A DNA stretch of 64,000 bases from Echinicola pacifica DSM 19836 (GCF_000373245.1 NZ_KB890754.1:342558-406557); one strand, 5' to 3'; positions 35,107 to 44,700 are shown, numbered from the stretch's first letter. Notes: generated by a model from the sequence alone, not told the origin. Program-made: numbers and translations.

Positions 35107-35487
35107 TTACAGCATGGTATTGCCATTAGCAGCGTCCGCAGGCACTTGCTGAATAGCATCCCAATGCTCAACGATTTTTCCTGATGGATCAAATCGGAAG
35201 AAGTCCATTGTAATATATTGCTCCTGCCCGGGCCATTCCTGATGACTGTGCAGCGCCACCATTTCACCCTCCGCTATACACCTTAAGAATCGTATGCTTT
35301 TCTGCGGGTATTCCTGTTGCATTCTTTCGAAATATTCAATAAATCCTTGCTTTCCATCACTTACGGCAGGATTGTGCTGAATATATTCATCCCCTATATA
35401 TCGCTCCACGGCCATTTTTGGATTTCCTTCAAAGGCCATTTTGTAAAATGCCATTGCGTTTACTTTGTTGATTTCCAGTTCATCCAT
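35107..35487 (-). CDS. SnoaL-like / NTF2-fold family protein
   Basis: A 126-residue protein of the SnoaL-like polyketide-cyclase / NTF2 fold. Characteristic stretches are AMAFYKMAFEGNPKMAVERYIGDEYIQHNP and IVEHWDAIQQVP near the C-terminus. This fold builds a hydrophobic cone used by many small-molecule enzymes and binding proteins, so the function is undetermined. It is monocistronic, between gldC and a DUF1801 gene. Confidence 0.85.
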   Translation of the reverse strand: MDELEINKVNAMAFYKMAFEGNPKMAVERYIGDEYIQHNPAVSDGKQGFIEYFERMQQEYPQKSIRFLRCIAEGEMVALHSHQEWPGQEQYITMDFFRFDPSGKIVEHWDAIQQVPADAANGNTML

Positions 35488-35602
35488 TATAATGTAGCAT
35501 CGTTTATTTGGTGCGAAATTAACCTGGTATTATTTTTCTAAGACAAATAAATCGTCTTGTTTTTCCTATGATATAAGCTGAGGCCTGTTCTTCAGGGAAA
35601 AT

Positions 35603-35959
35603 TTACTTATAAAGGCTCAGTGCCTCCTCAAGGGTTTCCATAATGGTCTCCAAGGGAAGGTCATACACTGGGTTTATGCTTAGCGATTTCATTTTTTTAC
35701 GCTTACCCTGTTCGAGGAAAGGATGGCTCATAAGATGGCCCCTTGCAAACAACAGGTAGGGGAAAGCCGTTTGCTTATCCACCCAAAAGTAGCATACCGG
35801 ACTTTTGCCGTAGCAGAAGCAAGGCATGCCATATTTGATGCTTTCGGTCAATGGCCGTGGATAGGAGAGCATAATTTCCCGCAAGCTTAGCAGACAACTT
35901 CTTATCGGTTCAGGATGCTGGAGATATACCTGCGATTTGGCTTCTGAGAGTGAATTCAT
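35603..35959 (-). CDS. DUF1801 domain-containing protein
   Basis: A 118-residue protein with a DUF1801 (YdhG-like) fold. ESIKYGMPCFCYGKSPVCYFWVDKQTAFPYLLF includes the family motif S-I-K-Y-G-M-P. The biochemical role is unknown; some relatives bind iron. Its start overlaps the stop of the Pr6Pr-type membrane protein gene by 4 bases, so the two are translationally coupled. A second DUF1801 paralogue is at 39844. Confidence 0.82.
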   Translation of the reverse strand: MNSLSEAKSQVYLQHPEPIRSCLLSLREIMLSYPRPLTESIKYGMPCFCYGKSPVCYFWVDKQTAFPYLLFARGHLMSHPFLEQGKRKKMKSLSINPVYDLPLETIMETLEEALSLYK

Positions 35960-36588
35960 CCTTTTACGAGGTGCTTTTTCTTATTTAGCCTTGCGGAAAT
36001 AAGGATGAATAGACTAGAAATGACAAGGAATACCAATAATAAAGCCATCAGGTTGATCACTAAATCTGGTATCGAAAGGGTGGAGGCATCTAAGAAGAAA
36101 TAGGGATAAAAACCAGAAACCGAACCTTGAAACATGATGAAGCAGAGATAAATGGAGGGCCAAATCAAATAATAAGGGAGCTGTTTCCAGTGGAGGTTTA
36201 AGATTTTGGCACGCCGATACCAAAACAAGAAAACCATAATCGGCACCACCGTATGCAGCAGCTCGTCTGCTACCCATTGTAATCCCGTCGGAGACCAAAG
36301 AGGCCTAAGTGCAATCTGATAGACAAGTCCCACGATGACTATATATACCGTCAATGGCGTAAGACTGAGCCTTAGGTATTTGGGGGAGGGGCCTTCACTG
36401 CGTATTAATTTGAAATAATAAGTGAAATATACCGCCACCATCAAATTGGTAAGTAAGGTGAAATAGCTAAAAAACCGTATCATGGTGTCAATAAAGTGGC
36501 TATTTGGGTTTTTCAGCATAATAAGGAGCTGAAGAATTACTGCAAACCAAGCTAGAGAGGCTAAAGCTAAGGCAAATTTGTTTTTCAT
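35956..36588 (-). CDS. Pr6Pr-family six-helix membrane protein
   Basis: A 210-residue integral membrane protein with about six hydrophobic helices, for example FALALASLAWFAVILQLLI, FFSYFTLLTNLMVAVYFTYYF and LVINLMALLLVFLVISSLFIL. The aromatic segment YLIWPSIYLCFIMFQGSVSGFYPYFFLD is typical of the Pr6Pr family. The function is unknown. It is followed by the DUF1801 gene with a 4-base overlap. Confidence 0.8.
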   Translation of the reverse strand: MKNKFALALASLAWFAVILQLLIMLKNPNSHFIDTMIRFFSYFTLLTNLMVAVYFTYYFKLIRSEGPSPKYLRLSLTPLTVYIVIVGLVYQIALRPLWSPTGLQWVADELLHTVVPIMVFLFWYRRAKILNLHWKQLPYYLIWPSIYLCFIMFQGSVSGFYPYFFLDASTLSIPDLVINLMALLLVFLVISSLFILISARLNKKKHLVKG

Positions 36589-36876
36589 TTTTTAATGGTA
36601 AAAATTCCAAAAGTGTTTCCGGGAATTAATTTAAATAAAATAACCGAATATGAGCGTTTATTACCTCCGTTAATATCGCAAAGGCCTATTAATGAGTCAG
36701 GGAATTTTTAGCTTCGCTTAAGCTTAATGTTTTCTAGGGATAAGTTTTGCTAAACCACAAGTAAAATCAAAATGCTTGATAAGTGGAGAGAAAGACCATA
36801 ATTTGCTTTTCATGCCGTAGTTTTGGGAGAGAGCGGATGATTTCAAGAGAGTACTTAATGATAGAAATAAAAAGAT

Positions 36877-37515
36877 ATGGAAATAGATCGTAAATCGCAT
36901 TGGGAGCAAATCTACCAAGAAAAAGGCCCGACCGAGGTGAGTTGGTATCAGGAAAAGCCGCAGACCTCTTTGGATTTTATTCATTCTGCGGGACTTACCA
37001 AAGGCGATTCTATAATAGACATAGGCGGAGGAGATAGCCGCTTAGTGGATTATCTCCTGCAAGATGAATTTTCAAATCTCAGCGTTTTAGATATTTCGGC
37101 AAATGCCATTGCCAAAGGCAAAAGAAGACTTGGGGAAGATGCAAATGCAGTTTCCTGGCTGATAAGCGATGTGCTGGAGGTGGAGCTGTCAGAGAGGTAT
37201 CGCTACTGGCATGATCGGGCGGTATTTCATTTTTTGGTTGCAGATCATCATCAGCGGCAGTACCTAAACTTAGCACGACAGATGATTGTGCCAGGTGGAA
37301 GGATATTGATAGGGGCGTTTTCGGAGCAGGGACCAAAGAAATGCAGTGGCATAGCTATTCAGCAATATTCAGCTTCCAGCCTTTGCCAACGGGTGGAGCC
37401 TTTCGGCTTTCAGAAAACCCGTAGCAAGATTGTCAACCATTCTACCCCATTCGGTACCGTCCAAAATTTTGTTTTTGTAGAGTTTGAGCGAATAGAGTCT
37501 GAAGGTGTAAATTAA
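36877..37515 (+). CDS. Class I SAM-dependent methyltransferase
   Basis: A 212-residue methyltransferase of the small tellurite-resistance / thiopurine-like group. It starts DRKSHWEQIYQEKGPTEVSWYQEKP. The SAM motif I is IIDIGGGDSRL near residues 47-57, and motif II VLDISANAIAKGKRRL follows. The N-terminal WYQ and the YWHDRAVFHFL segment are typical of this group, which methylates small molecules in the cytosol. The substrate is unknown. It stands alone on the plus strand among minus-strand genes. Confidence 0.88.
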   Translation: MEIDRKSHWEQIYQEKGPTEVSWYQEKPQTSLDFIHSAGLTKGDSIIDIGGGDSRLVDYLLQDEFSNLSVLDISANAIAKGKRRLGEDANAVSWLISDVLEVELSERYRYWHDRAVFHFLVADHHQRQYLNLARQMIVPGGRILIGAFSEQGPKKCSGIAIQQYSASSLCQRVEPFGFQKTRSKIVNHSTPFGTVQNFVFVEFERIESEGVN

Positions 37516-37635
37516 TTATTATGGAAGCTTAGGGAATATCAGCCCAAAGGAGGGAAGGCAGAAGGGTGGAGTTTTGGCTGGCTGTGTCCTGGCCCAAATG
37601 TGAGGATAATGCTATGTGGAATTGATGGCAGGCTT

Positions 37636-37685
37636 AAAAAAAAAATTCAGGAGGTGAATCCAGTGGGCTGGACTACCTCCTGAAT
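37636..37685 (-). terminator. Terminator after GH43 gene
   Basis: ATTCAGGAGGT pairs with ACCTCCTGAAT (11 bp), with a further TCCA/TGGA pairing inside; ten T follow on the minus strand. It begins 40 bases past the GH43 stop. Confidence 0.88.
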
Positions 37686-37724
37686 TAGGGGTTTATCAGT
37701 TACTGATTTTTTGTTAAAGGGTTG

Positions 37725-38729
37725 TTAATCCTTTAAATGCTGCATAAAATCCGGAAATCCGCTTGGGGTCCAGTGAATTATTCTAGCACGTGTAGCACGA
37801 TTTGGATCGGTCAATTCATGGCCTTGGATTTCTTTATAGTCTCTTGCATGATAGATCAAGACAGGGGTTTTGCCGTCTTCGGCTAGCGTGAAGGAGTTGT
37901 GGCCAGGGCCAAAGCGATTGATACTTTCATTAGTCGAAAATACCGGAGCAGGAGATTTCTGCCAGTTACGCTTATCCATCAAGTCAGCCTCTTCATCGAT
38001 CCAAAGCATACCCATACAGTAATTTGAATTCGTAGCACTTGCCGAATAAGTCACGAAAATCCTTCCTTGGTGCTTTATAACTGCTGGCCCTTCATTGACA
38101 TTGTATTTTTGAGTTTCCCAACTGTACTCAGGTTCTGTAAGGACGATCTCCGGGCCGATAAGGGTGGTAGCATCTTTCATCTCGGACATGACTAGGGCCG
38201 TGCCATGTGCTCCGCCTCGTACATTCTGGGCCCATATCATATAGCGCTTGTCTTTATGCATAAAGGTGGTGGCGTCTAGGGAAAAGGAGCTGATCTTAGT
38301 CATTACCTGACCCTCCTCCTTCCATTCTCCTTTCATAGGATCGGAGGCGGTATTGGAGAGCGCATACATACGGATATTCCAAATATCATCTGTGTCCCCA
38401 GCGGCAAAATAGATATACCATTTTCCATCAATATGGTGCAGTTCAGGTGCCCAAATATGTGCCCCCATATTTCCGCTTGGGTGTTTTTGCCATAATTCCT
38501 TTTCCTCTGCCGTTTTTAATCCATTGATGGTGGAAGCTTTGCGCAGCACGATGCGGTCATACTCTGGGACGGTGGCTATTAGATAATACTGCCCTTGCTC
38601 GGTGCGGAATACCCATGGATCTGCTCGCTGCTCTACTAGTGGATTGTCAAACTCCATCTGCTGGGCAAGCGAAACGCTGCTGATTAGTCCCAATAATAGG
38701 GTGAATAGGCTGAAAATACTTCGGTTCAT
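37725..38729 (-). CDS. Glycoside hydrolase family 43 protein, secreted
   Basis: A 334-residue five-bladed beta-propeller glycosidase with a signal peptide (MNRSIFSLFTLLLGLISSVSLA). The catalytic-base Asp37 is in QRADPWVF, the transition-state Asp lies near the middle (SFSLDATTF), and the general acid Glu is in NVNEGPAVI near residue 203. IWAPELHHIDGKWYIYFAAG is a typical GH43 stretch. Family members cleave arabinose- or xylose-containing side chains in plant and algal glycans. Location is periplasmic or surface. It has its own terminator. Confidence 0.9.
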   Translation of the reverse strand: MNRSIFSLFTLLLGLISSVSLAQQMEFDNPLVEQRADPWVFRTEQGQYYLIATVPEYDRIVLRKASTINGLKTAEEKELWQKHPSGNMGAHIWAPELHHIDGKWYIYFAAGDTDDIWNIRMYALSNTASDPMKGEWKEEGQVMTKISSFSLDATTFMHKDKRYMIWAQNVRGGAHGTALVMSEMKDATTLIGPEIVLTEPEYSWETQKYNVNEGPAVIKHQGRIFVTYSASATNSNYCMGMLWIDEEADLMDKRNWQKSPAPVFSTNESINRFGPGHNSFTLAEDGKTPVLIYHARDYKEIQGHELTDPNRATRARIIHWTPSGFPDFMQHLKD

Positions 38730-38893
38730 TTTGGTATAGGTTTATTAATCTTTTCCCTGGTCCCCCCTTTTGATTTATAAGTGGGACAAGCTTATCTATT
38801 GAATAAACAAATATACTTAATTATTAATGTATAAAATACACTTATACCATATTTCCTGATAAATCTTCCTTCAATAGCCTATAGAGGGTGTTA

Positions 38894-39451
38894 TTAAATG
38901 AGTTTGCGGATGATTTTGCAGGGATTGCCAGCAGCCAGTGTATCATCGGGGATGTCTCTGGTCACCACAGATCCTGCTCCTATGACCGAGCGGTTTCCTA
39001 TCGTCACCCCGGGGCAAATCACCACAGAGCCTCCTATCCAGACATCATCACCGATATGGATTGGCTTGGCAGATTCCAGTCCACTGGCTCGCTCCTGAAA
39101 ATCCAAAGGGTGCGTGGCAGTATAGATCTGTACATTGGGACCGATCAGGCTGCGATGGCCGATGGTGACTGGCATGACATCCAGTACCACGCAATTGAAA
39201 TTAAAGAATACACCTTTTCCAGTTTTGATATTATAGCCATAATCACAATAAAAGGGAGGCTGAATCCATATATTCTCACCCGATTCCGGCATCAATTGCT
39301 TTAAAAGCTGGGCAGTGGAGGTTGTTTCCGTTTCTCGCTTCGTATTAAACTCATGAAGTAAATCCCTGGCAGCTTCCCGTTCGCTAGTGAGTTCGGGGTC
39401 CATGGCATTGTATAATTCCCCCGAGAGCATTTTTTCTTTTTCAGATTTCAT
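38894..39451 (-). CDS. Sugar O-acetyltransferase, maltose/galactoside type
   Basis: A 185-residue left-handed beta-helix enzyme of the LacA/Maa family. It begins KEKMLSGELYNAMDPEL, the Mac domain of these proteins. Hexapeptide repeats follow, including PPFYCDYGYNIKTGKGVFFNFNC and HIGDDVWIGGSVVICPGVTIG. The catalytic His lies in TATHPLDFQ. It transfers acetyl from acetyl-CoA to a sugar hydroxyl in the cytosol. It stands 5 bases downstream of a DoxX-like gene, so co-transcription is likely. Confidence 0.92.
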   Translation of the reverse strand: MKSEKEKMLSGELYNAMDPELTSEREAARDLLHEFNTKRETETTSTAQLLKQLMPESGENIWIQPPFYCDYGYNIKTGKGVFFNFNCVVLDVMPVTIGHRSLIGPNVQIYTATHPLDFQERASGLESAKPIHIGDDVWIGGSVVICPGVTIGNRSVIGAGSVVTRDIPDDTLAAGNPCKIIRKLI

Positions 39452-39455
39452 GGCT

Positions 39456-39812
39456 TTAATTAAGTCCTGCTTTCATGCGCGATATATATGAGATGGCCAA
39501 AAGTACCAAGGCAATAATGGCAATCATGGGGTTTCCAAAACCGGAAATTAAATGAGCGGAGGCGGCTAATACGAAGTCAAAAAAGAATCCTGCATAAGCC
39601 CATTCTTTTATAGTGGGGTTTTTTACTAACCAAAAGGCAATAAGTCCAGCGATTTTTGCCAAGCCCAAAGGGATAGAAAGATAGGCGGGATAGCCCAATG
39701 CGACAAAGGTGTCTCTGGCTCCGGCAGTAAATAATTCAATGCCTGCGGACATTAATAGCAACAGGCTAAGGAGAGCCGTGGATACCAGGAAGATGGTTTT
39801 GAGATTTTTCAT
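39456..39812 (-). CDS. DoxX-like small membrane protein
   Basis: A 118-residue protein with four hydrophobic helices: TIFLVSTALLSLLLLMSAG, YPAYLSIPLGLAKIAGLIAFWL, WAYAGFFFDFVLAASAHLI and MIAIIALVLLAISYI. This is the DoxX-like layout. The start at 39812 (MKNLKTIFL) replaces a longer frame that overlaps the upstream DUF1801 gene in another frame. DoxX proteins often accompany redox or stress functions; no specific role is evident. Confidence 0.82.
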   Translation of the reverse strand: MKNLKTIFLVSTALLSLLLLMSAGIELFTAGARDTFVALGYPAYLSIPLGLAKIAGLIAFWLVKNPTIKEWAYAGFFFDFVLAASAHLISGFGNPMIAIIALVLLAISYISRMKAGLN

Positions 39813-39843
39813 GGGTTTGTCAGTAATAAAAGTAAAACAGGGT

Positions 39844-40239
39844 TTAGGATTTGGATAAAAAGTCTTTGGAGGACTTGGGAGGTTTCTTTTGCTTGTTTTC
39901 TGCCACACGGAATTTTATCATATCGGAAATCAATTCCATCGGCAGCTCGCTGTCCAGGGGGAACTGCACCGAGCCCTTTCCCTGTTTATAGCTGGCTAAC
40001 TGACTGGCAAACTGGCTATGACCTGAGGGAGTAGCATAAAATCCGATATGGTTTCCAAAGCCACCAAGATATACGAGTGGTTTTTGGTTTAACTTATAGG
40101 CGGCCATACCATAAGAGATGCTTTCCTGCACCTCTGGGGCTATAGCCAGGACCAACTCCCTTATCTGTCTGAGTTTAGCTTGCGTTCTGGCTGGAAAACC
40201 CGCGATATAATCATCCACATTCTTGATCTCTCTATTCAT
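39844..40239 (-). CDS. DUF1801 / YdhG-like protein
   Basis: A 131-residue protein matching the DUF1801 family (iron-chaperone-like YdhG group). It reads VDDYIAGFPARTQAKLRQIRELV, then ESISYGMAAYKLNQKPLVYLGGF and HIGFYATPSG. The C-terminal tail is Lys/Pro rich. It lies 31 bases upstream of the DoxX-like gene. The three genes DUF1801, DoxX and acetyltransferase run in the same direction with short gaps and may be one operon. Confidence 0.85.
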   Translation of the reverse strand: MNREIKNVDDYIAGFPARTQAKLRQIRELVLAIAPEVQESISYGMAAYKLNQKPLVYLGGFGNHIGFYATPSGHSQFASQLASYKQGKGSVQFPLDSELPMELISDMIKFRVAENKQKKPPKSSKDFLSKS

Positions 40240-40772
40240 TATTACGGGGGTAGTAGGTTTATATTCTTTGTGCTCAAATAAAAATCAATAAAGGCACTTC
40301 TATAAAAATAAGATAATCATTTGAAGTCTTTCTAGATTTCATGGTTTTTCTCAGTTCTTGATTTTGAACAGGTTAGCGTGACATTGATAAGGTACAAGCT
40401 TAAGACTCCCATGACTATGCCTTCCAACCAGCTGACGAGCTTTTAATTTTCCCTGACCTTTCACTCTGCCCTCATCAGGGCTCGCTGCAGTCATCCTTAA
40501 TTACCTGTCAAGATTTCTTTTATATAGATAACACTTTGAAGGTTATAATAGGGCAGAATTCCAGTTAGCATATAGGTAAAGGTGTTTTGGTCTAAATGAA
40601 AACTTAGGGTTATAATAGCTCTCTATTTTTGATTGTTTGTGTAAAAAATCAAAAAAATGGTTATTATTTGTATTAAAATTTAATAAACTTTTGTTTGAAA
40701 GGTAAAAAGTTTATTAAATTTAAGCCTGTGTATTTTGGAGCGCAGGCTAAATCATCAACCTATCACAAACCT
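40240..40772. other. 533-bp intergenic control region before GH2
   Basis: No gene is seen. The region is divergent, holding the promoter of the minus-strand DUF1801 unit at the left and of the GH2 gene at the right. It contains the long inverted repeat at 40676-40721. Confidence 0.5.
40676..40721. promoter_or_regulatory. 17-bp perfect inverted repeat upstream of GH2 gene
   Basis: AAATTTAATAAACTTTT (40676-40692) and its exact reverse complement (40705-40721) flank a 12-base spacer. The element ends 51 bases before the GH2 start. It is either an operator or an AT-rich hairpin in the 5' leader. Confidence 0.6.
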
Positions 40773-43409
40773 ATGAAAACTACCCTCAGAATAGTGAGTA
40801 TATTCTTATTCGCTATGAATTTTATGCATTTGGCCAGAGGCCAAAACCGATATGAACTCAACAGTGAATGGTACTGCAAGCCCCTTGCGGAGTGCCAGAC
40901 GAGCGGTGAGGAGCTATCAAGCCCATCAGAAGCTATGGAGGACTGGATGCCTGCGACGGTACCAGGCACTGTGCTCACGACCTTACTGAACAATGGAAAG
41001 ATCCCCGATCCATTTTATGGTATGAACAATGAAAAGATTGAGGATATCTATGATACGGGCCAGGAGCACTATACCTATTGGTTCGTTAAAGATTTCAGCG
41101 AAAAAGCCAGGAAGGATGAGCAAGTTTGGCTAAGCTTCCGTGGGATCAATTATAGTGTGGAGGTCTATCTAAATGGCCAGAAAGTGAACCAGGAGCCCTA
41201 TGAAGGTATGTACCTGCGCAGGCAATTTAATATTACCGGGATGCTGTCCAAGGATGGAAATAATCGCCTGGCCGTGTTGGTTCATCCAGCGGAGCATGTC
41301 GGCAATCCTAATGGTGGACAAGGAGGCGATGGGACTATTGCCAGGGGAGTAGCCTTGCAATATACCGCAGGATGGGATTGGATTCAGCCTGTACGTGATC
41401 GTAATACGGGCATCTGGGATAAGGTATTTATTGAAAAAACAGGGGCCGTGAACCTCAAAAACCCACATATCGTCACCCTGGTAGAGGGCATCAGAACTGC
41501 TCATGGTCCGCAGGATCCAGCAACCATTCAGCTGAGCGCCGAACTGGAAAATACTCAAAATAAGGAGGTCTCTGGAACGCTAAATTATTCCCTTGATGGG
41601 GAAACCATCCAGCAGTCCGTAAGCATTCCGGCCAATAAAACGATAGAAGTATCTCTGCCGGATTATAGCTTAAAGAATCCTAAACTCTGGTGGCCTAGTG
41701 GGTATGGAGAGCAGCACTTATACGATATCAATATCCAGTTTGTGGCGGATGATAATTTGTCCGATAGTGAAGCGGTTCGTTTTGGGGTTAGAGAAATCCA
41801 AACTGAATGGAATGCCCACACCCGAAGTAAGCAAATCTCCGTCAATGGCCAGAAGATATTTATTAAGGGAGGCAATTGGATTATCTCTGATGCGATGCTA
41901 CGATTTTCGGAAAAGCGCTATGATGCCGAAATTCGCTTTCACCGAGATATGAATTTGAATTTAATTCGAATTTGGGGTGGGGCATTACCCGAGCGGCCGG
42001 AGTTCTATGCGGCTTGTGATAAGTACGGCTTACTCGTAATACAGGATTTTTGGATGTCTGGAGATGCCAATGGCCGCTGGCTGGATCCTTACAAAAAAGA
42101 CGATCAATGGACCCGAAGGCAGTATCCGGATGATCATGATCTATTCCTGGAGTCCGCCATTGACGTGATCAAAATGCTCAGAAACCATGCTTCTTTGGCC
42201 ATGTGGTGCGGAGGCAATGAAATCACCCCGCCAGCAGATATTCTATATGCCCTCAGAGATGAGATCCTGCCCGAATTGGACGGTACACGTTGGTTTATCG
42301 ATTACTCCAACTCAGATGAGATGTCCTATAACTTCAAGGGCGGAAATGGCGATGGCCCTTATGGCATACAGGATATTTCCACCTTCTGGGGTGATAAAAC
42401 CTGGCCTTTCAACTCCGAGGTGGGCTCCGTTGGCACTGGTGATGCGGTATCGCTAAGAAGATTTATCCCAGAAGCACATCAGGTGATTCCCGAGGAGCAA
42501 GACGGAACCGAAAAAGTGAAAGATGAAGTCTGGACCTATCATAAATATATAGATTATCGCGATGCGATGGATCCCTATGGCAAACCTACCGATATGGAGG
42601 ATTTTGCCTCCAAGGCACAGTTGGTAAATTACAACCAATATCGAGGGCTTATCGAAGGATTTTCGGCTCATATGTGGGATTGGTACACAGGCGTCATCAT
42701 TTGGAAAACACAAAATCCATGGACTGCCCTGAGGGGTCAGATGTATGATTATTACCTCGACCCAAATGCCTGCTTATATGGCTTGAGAACGGGCAGCGAG
42801 CCTGTTCATGGGATGTATGACCCTGTTACAGGCAATATCATGATTGCTAATAATACCTTCGAGCAGCAATTTGACCTCATGCTGAAGGTGACCGCTTATG
42901 ATCTCAAAGGGGAAAGCAAGGTCCTTACACAGATATTCTGCTATATCGAGCCGAGTGATAGTAGGGTGATCATGTCATTGAAGAAAAAAATTGACGAGCT
43001 AAGGGCAGAGGAGGGCATGTTTCTCTCCGTTCAGCTGATGGATGAGCATGAGAATAAAGTGAGCGATAATTTCTACTGGTTGCCAGATGCTAGCGGAAAT
43101 TACTCGGGATTACAGGCCATGGAAAAGGCTGGACTTGAGGCATCAGCCAAAAAAATATCGGATACAGAAATAGAACTTCGCCTCAGCAATAACGAAGGGA
43201 ACACGGTGTCTTTCTTTAATCGGGTATCTTTGGTGGATAAGGCTTCTGGCGAGCGCTTATTACCCACTTTTTATAGTGATAATTATGTATCGCTAGTTCC
43301 TGGAGAAAGCAAAACCATCTTACTTACCTACGAAAACCTGGAAAGTAACCAGACTTCGATAGAAATAGGAGGGTGGAATATGGCCAAGCAAACTATTTCC
43401 ATCGACTAG
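40773..43409 (+). CDS. Glycoside hydrolase family 2, beta-mannosidase-like
   Basis: An 878-residue secreted glycosidase with a signal peptide (MKTTLRIVSIFLFAMNFMHLARG). The sugar-binding domain (about 30-220) is followed by an Ig-like domain, the TIM barrel (about 350-650) and C-terminal beta domains. The acid/base Glu483 lies in MWCGGNE and the nucleophile Glu549 in FNSEVGSVG. KYGLLVIQDFWMSGDANGRW resembles endo-beta-mannosidase and exo-beta-glucosaminidase members of GH2 more than beta-galactosidases. The start at 40773 is chosen because a signal peptide follows it. A strong terminator closes the gene. Confidence 0.88.
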   Translation: MKTTLRIVSIFLFAMNFMHLARGQNRYELNSEWYCKPLAECQTSGEELSSPSEAMEDWMPATVPGTVLTTLLNNGKIPDPFYGMNNEKIEDIYDTGQEHYTYWFVKDFSEKARKDEQVWLSFRGINYSVEVYLNGQKVNQEPYEGMYLRRQFNITGMLSKDGNNRLAVLVHPAEHVGNPNGGQGGDGTIARGVALQYTAGWDWIQPVRDRNTGIWDKVFIEKTGAVNLKNPHIVTLVEGIRTAHGPQDPATIQLSAELENTQNKEVSGTLNYSLDGETIQQSVSIPANKTIEVSLPDYSLKNPKLWWPSGYGEQHLYDINIQFVADDNLSDSEAVRFGVREIQTEWNAHTRSKQISVNGQKIFIKGGNWIISDAMLRFSEKRYDAEIRFHRDMNLNLIRIWGGALPERPEFYAACDKYGLLVIQDFWMSGDANGRWLDPYKKDDQWTRRQYPDDHDLFLESAIDVIKMLRNHASLAMWCGGNEITPPADILYALRDEILPELDGTRWFIDYSNSDEMSYNFKGGNGDGPYGIQDISTFWGDKTWPFNSEVGSVGTGDAVSLRRFIPEAHQVIPEEQDGTEKVKDEVWTYHKYIDYRDAMDPYGKPTDMEDFASKAQLVNYNQYRGLIEGFSAHMWDWYTGVIIWKTQNPWTALRGQMYDYYLDPNACLYGLRTGSEPVHGMYDPVTGNIMIANNTFEQQFDLMLKVTAYDLKGESKVLTQIFCYIEPSDSRVIMSLKKKIDELRAEEGMFLSVQLMDEHENKVSDNFYWLPDASGNYSGLQAMEKAGLEASAKKISDTEIELRLSNNEGNTVSFFNRVSLVDKASGERLLPTFYSDNYVSLVPGESKTILLTYENLESNQTSIEIGGWNMAKQTISID

Positions 43410-43430
43410 GACTAGTTTTTAGAATCAACC

Positions 43431-43465
43431 AAAAAGCCCGGAAGATCATTTCTTCCGGGCTTTTT
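43431..43465 (+). terminator. Terminator after GH2, bidirectional
   Basis: AAAAAGCCCGGAAGA pairs perfectly with TCTTCCGGGCTTTTT over a 5-base loop (15 bp). The A and T tracts on both flanks let it work for the convergent DUF305 gene as well. Confidence 0.92.
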
Positions 43466-43544
43466 GACTTTTTCATGCAATCATCAAGGCCATTTGATGG
43501 GCCTGTTAAAATTCCTATATGAGCTCGAGGAATGAAGGGAGGGT

Positions 43545-43997
43545 TTATTCTTCCAGTCGTTTGATCATTTCCTTCATTTGAGCGATTTCTTTTTCCTGTG
43601 CCTTGATGATATCTTCGGCTAGTTTTTTTACTTCCGGATCCTGTATATCCGCTCTGTTACTTGTCAATATCGCAATAGAATGATGAGGAATCATGGCCCG
43701 CATCCATTTCACATCATCAATGGGCACCTGCTGACGTACCAGGAGGGTGGAGACCGCCATGACTAAGACACTTCCAATAAGAAGGGCGGCATTTTTGACT
43801 TTGTTTTCATACATCTTCTGCATGAATAAGAACATAACGATCGCCATGCCACCAAGTCCAATTAAGGTCATATACATTCGAGTCCAACTGAAGAAAACAT
43901 GACTGAATTCAAAGGTGTTGAAATACATGGTGATATACATGGAGATACCAGAAAATAGAAGCATTAGAATAAAACGGGTATAAGCTGGGATTTTCAT
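43545..43997 (-). CDS. DUF305 domain-containing membrane protein
   Basis: A 150-residue protein with three hydrophobic helices in the first 85 residues. A soluble DUF305 (ferritin-like) end follows, with MRAMIPHHSIAILTSNRADIQDPEVKKLAEDIIKAQEKEI. The MIPHH motif is the family signature and could bind metal; copper is often suggested because DUF305 genes frequently sit near copper-resistance genes. No copper gene is adjacent here. It is monocistronic. Confidence 0.85.
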   Translation of the reverse strand: MKIPAYTRFILMLLFSGISMYITMYFNTFEFSHVFFSWTRMYMTLIGLGGMAIVMFLFMQKMYENKVKNAALLIGSVLVMAVSTLLVRQQVPIDDVKWMRAMIPHHSIAILTSNRADIQDPEVKKLAEDIIKAQEKEIAQMKEMIKRLEE

Positions 43998-44310
43998 CGT
44001 GTTTAATGGTTTAAGTTTAGTGCATGAGCGCTGCTGAATGACCCTGGAGCCTACTAGCCTTGAAGATGGCTTTATACAAATCCGAATAGCAGAAACTCAG
44101 GATAAAAAACAGGCTAATTATTCGCATTAACCTCAAAAAAAAGTCCAAAAATGTGTTTTATACCATTTTTATGGGAAATAATATATTATTCTATCGAAAA
44201 TCACCAGTTATGAAAGGCAAATAAGAACCTTACGGTTGATTTATAACAAACCTAAGCCTCATTATCGATGAACTTTATACATTGTACTTTTCGCAAACTA
44301 AAAGATACTT
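43998..44310. other. 313-bp intergenic region
   Basis: AT-rich. It should hold the DUF305 promoter and the 3' end of the DoxX transcript. No gene, repeat or strong hairpin is seen. Confidence 0.4.
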
Positions 44311-44700
44311 TTAGATTTCACCCGGTTTGGTCAATTGAAATAGCCTGGTAGACGAAAAGGACAATAAAAAGAGGGCGATTATGACCAGCAGAATTTTTGG
44401 TTCAGGTCTGGCAAAAAATTCCAGGAATAGGGCCGAGGCCATGGTGGATCCGAGGATAAAATAGGTAAATATGGATATGATTTTTATAGGCTTAGCGCTA
44501 ATATAAGTTAGCAATACTGCAATAAGCACCTCAACAATCCCCGTGAAAATCCTAAACCCATCTGCATCAATGCCTAAAGCATCCTCAAATTGCTTAAAAC
44601 CAGCCAAACTTTGTTCTTTTCCAAATAACTTCGGTATTGCAAAGAAAGTCATTAGGACTGCACTGACTAAATTGAATAAAATGATAAGAGCTCTTTTCAT
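44311..44700 (-). CDS. DoxX family membrane protein
   Basis: A 129-residue, four-helix membrane protein of the DoxX type. Helices include ALIILFNLVSAVLMTFFAIPKLFG, FRIFTGIVEVLIAVLLTYISA and FTYFILGSTMASALFLEFFA. The first helix carries the typical small-residue pattern before the conserved K-L-F-G. The function is unknown. It is a single gene with no close partner and differs clearly from the DoxX-like gene at 39456. Confidence 0.82.
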   Translation of the reverse strand: MKRALIILFNLVSAVLMTFFAIPKLFGKEQSLAGFKQFEDALGIDADGFRIFTGIVEVLIAVLLTYISAKPIKIISIFTYFILGSTMASALFLEFFARPEPKILLVIIALFLLSFSSTRLFQLTKPGEI

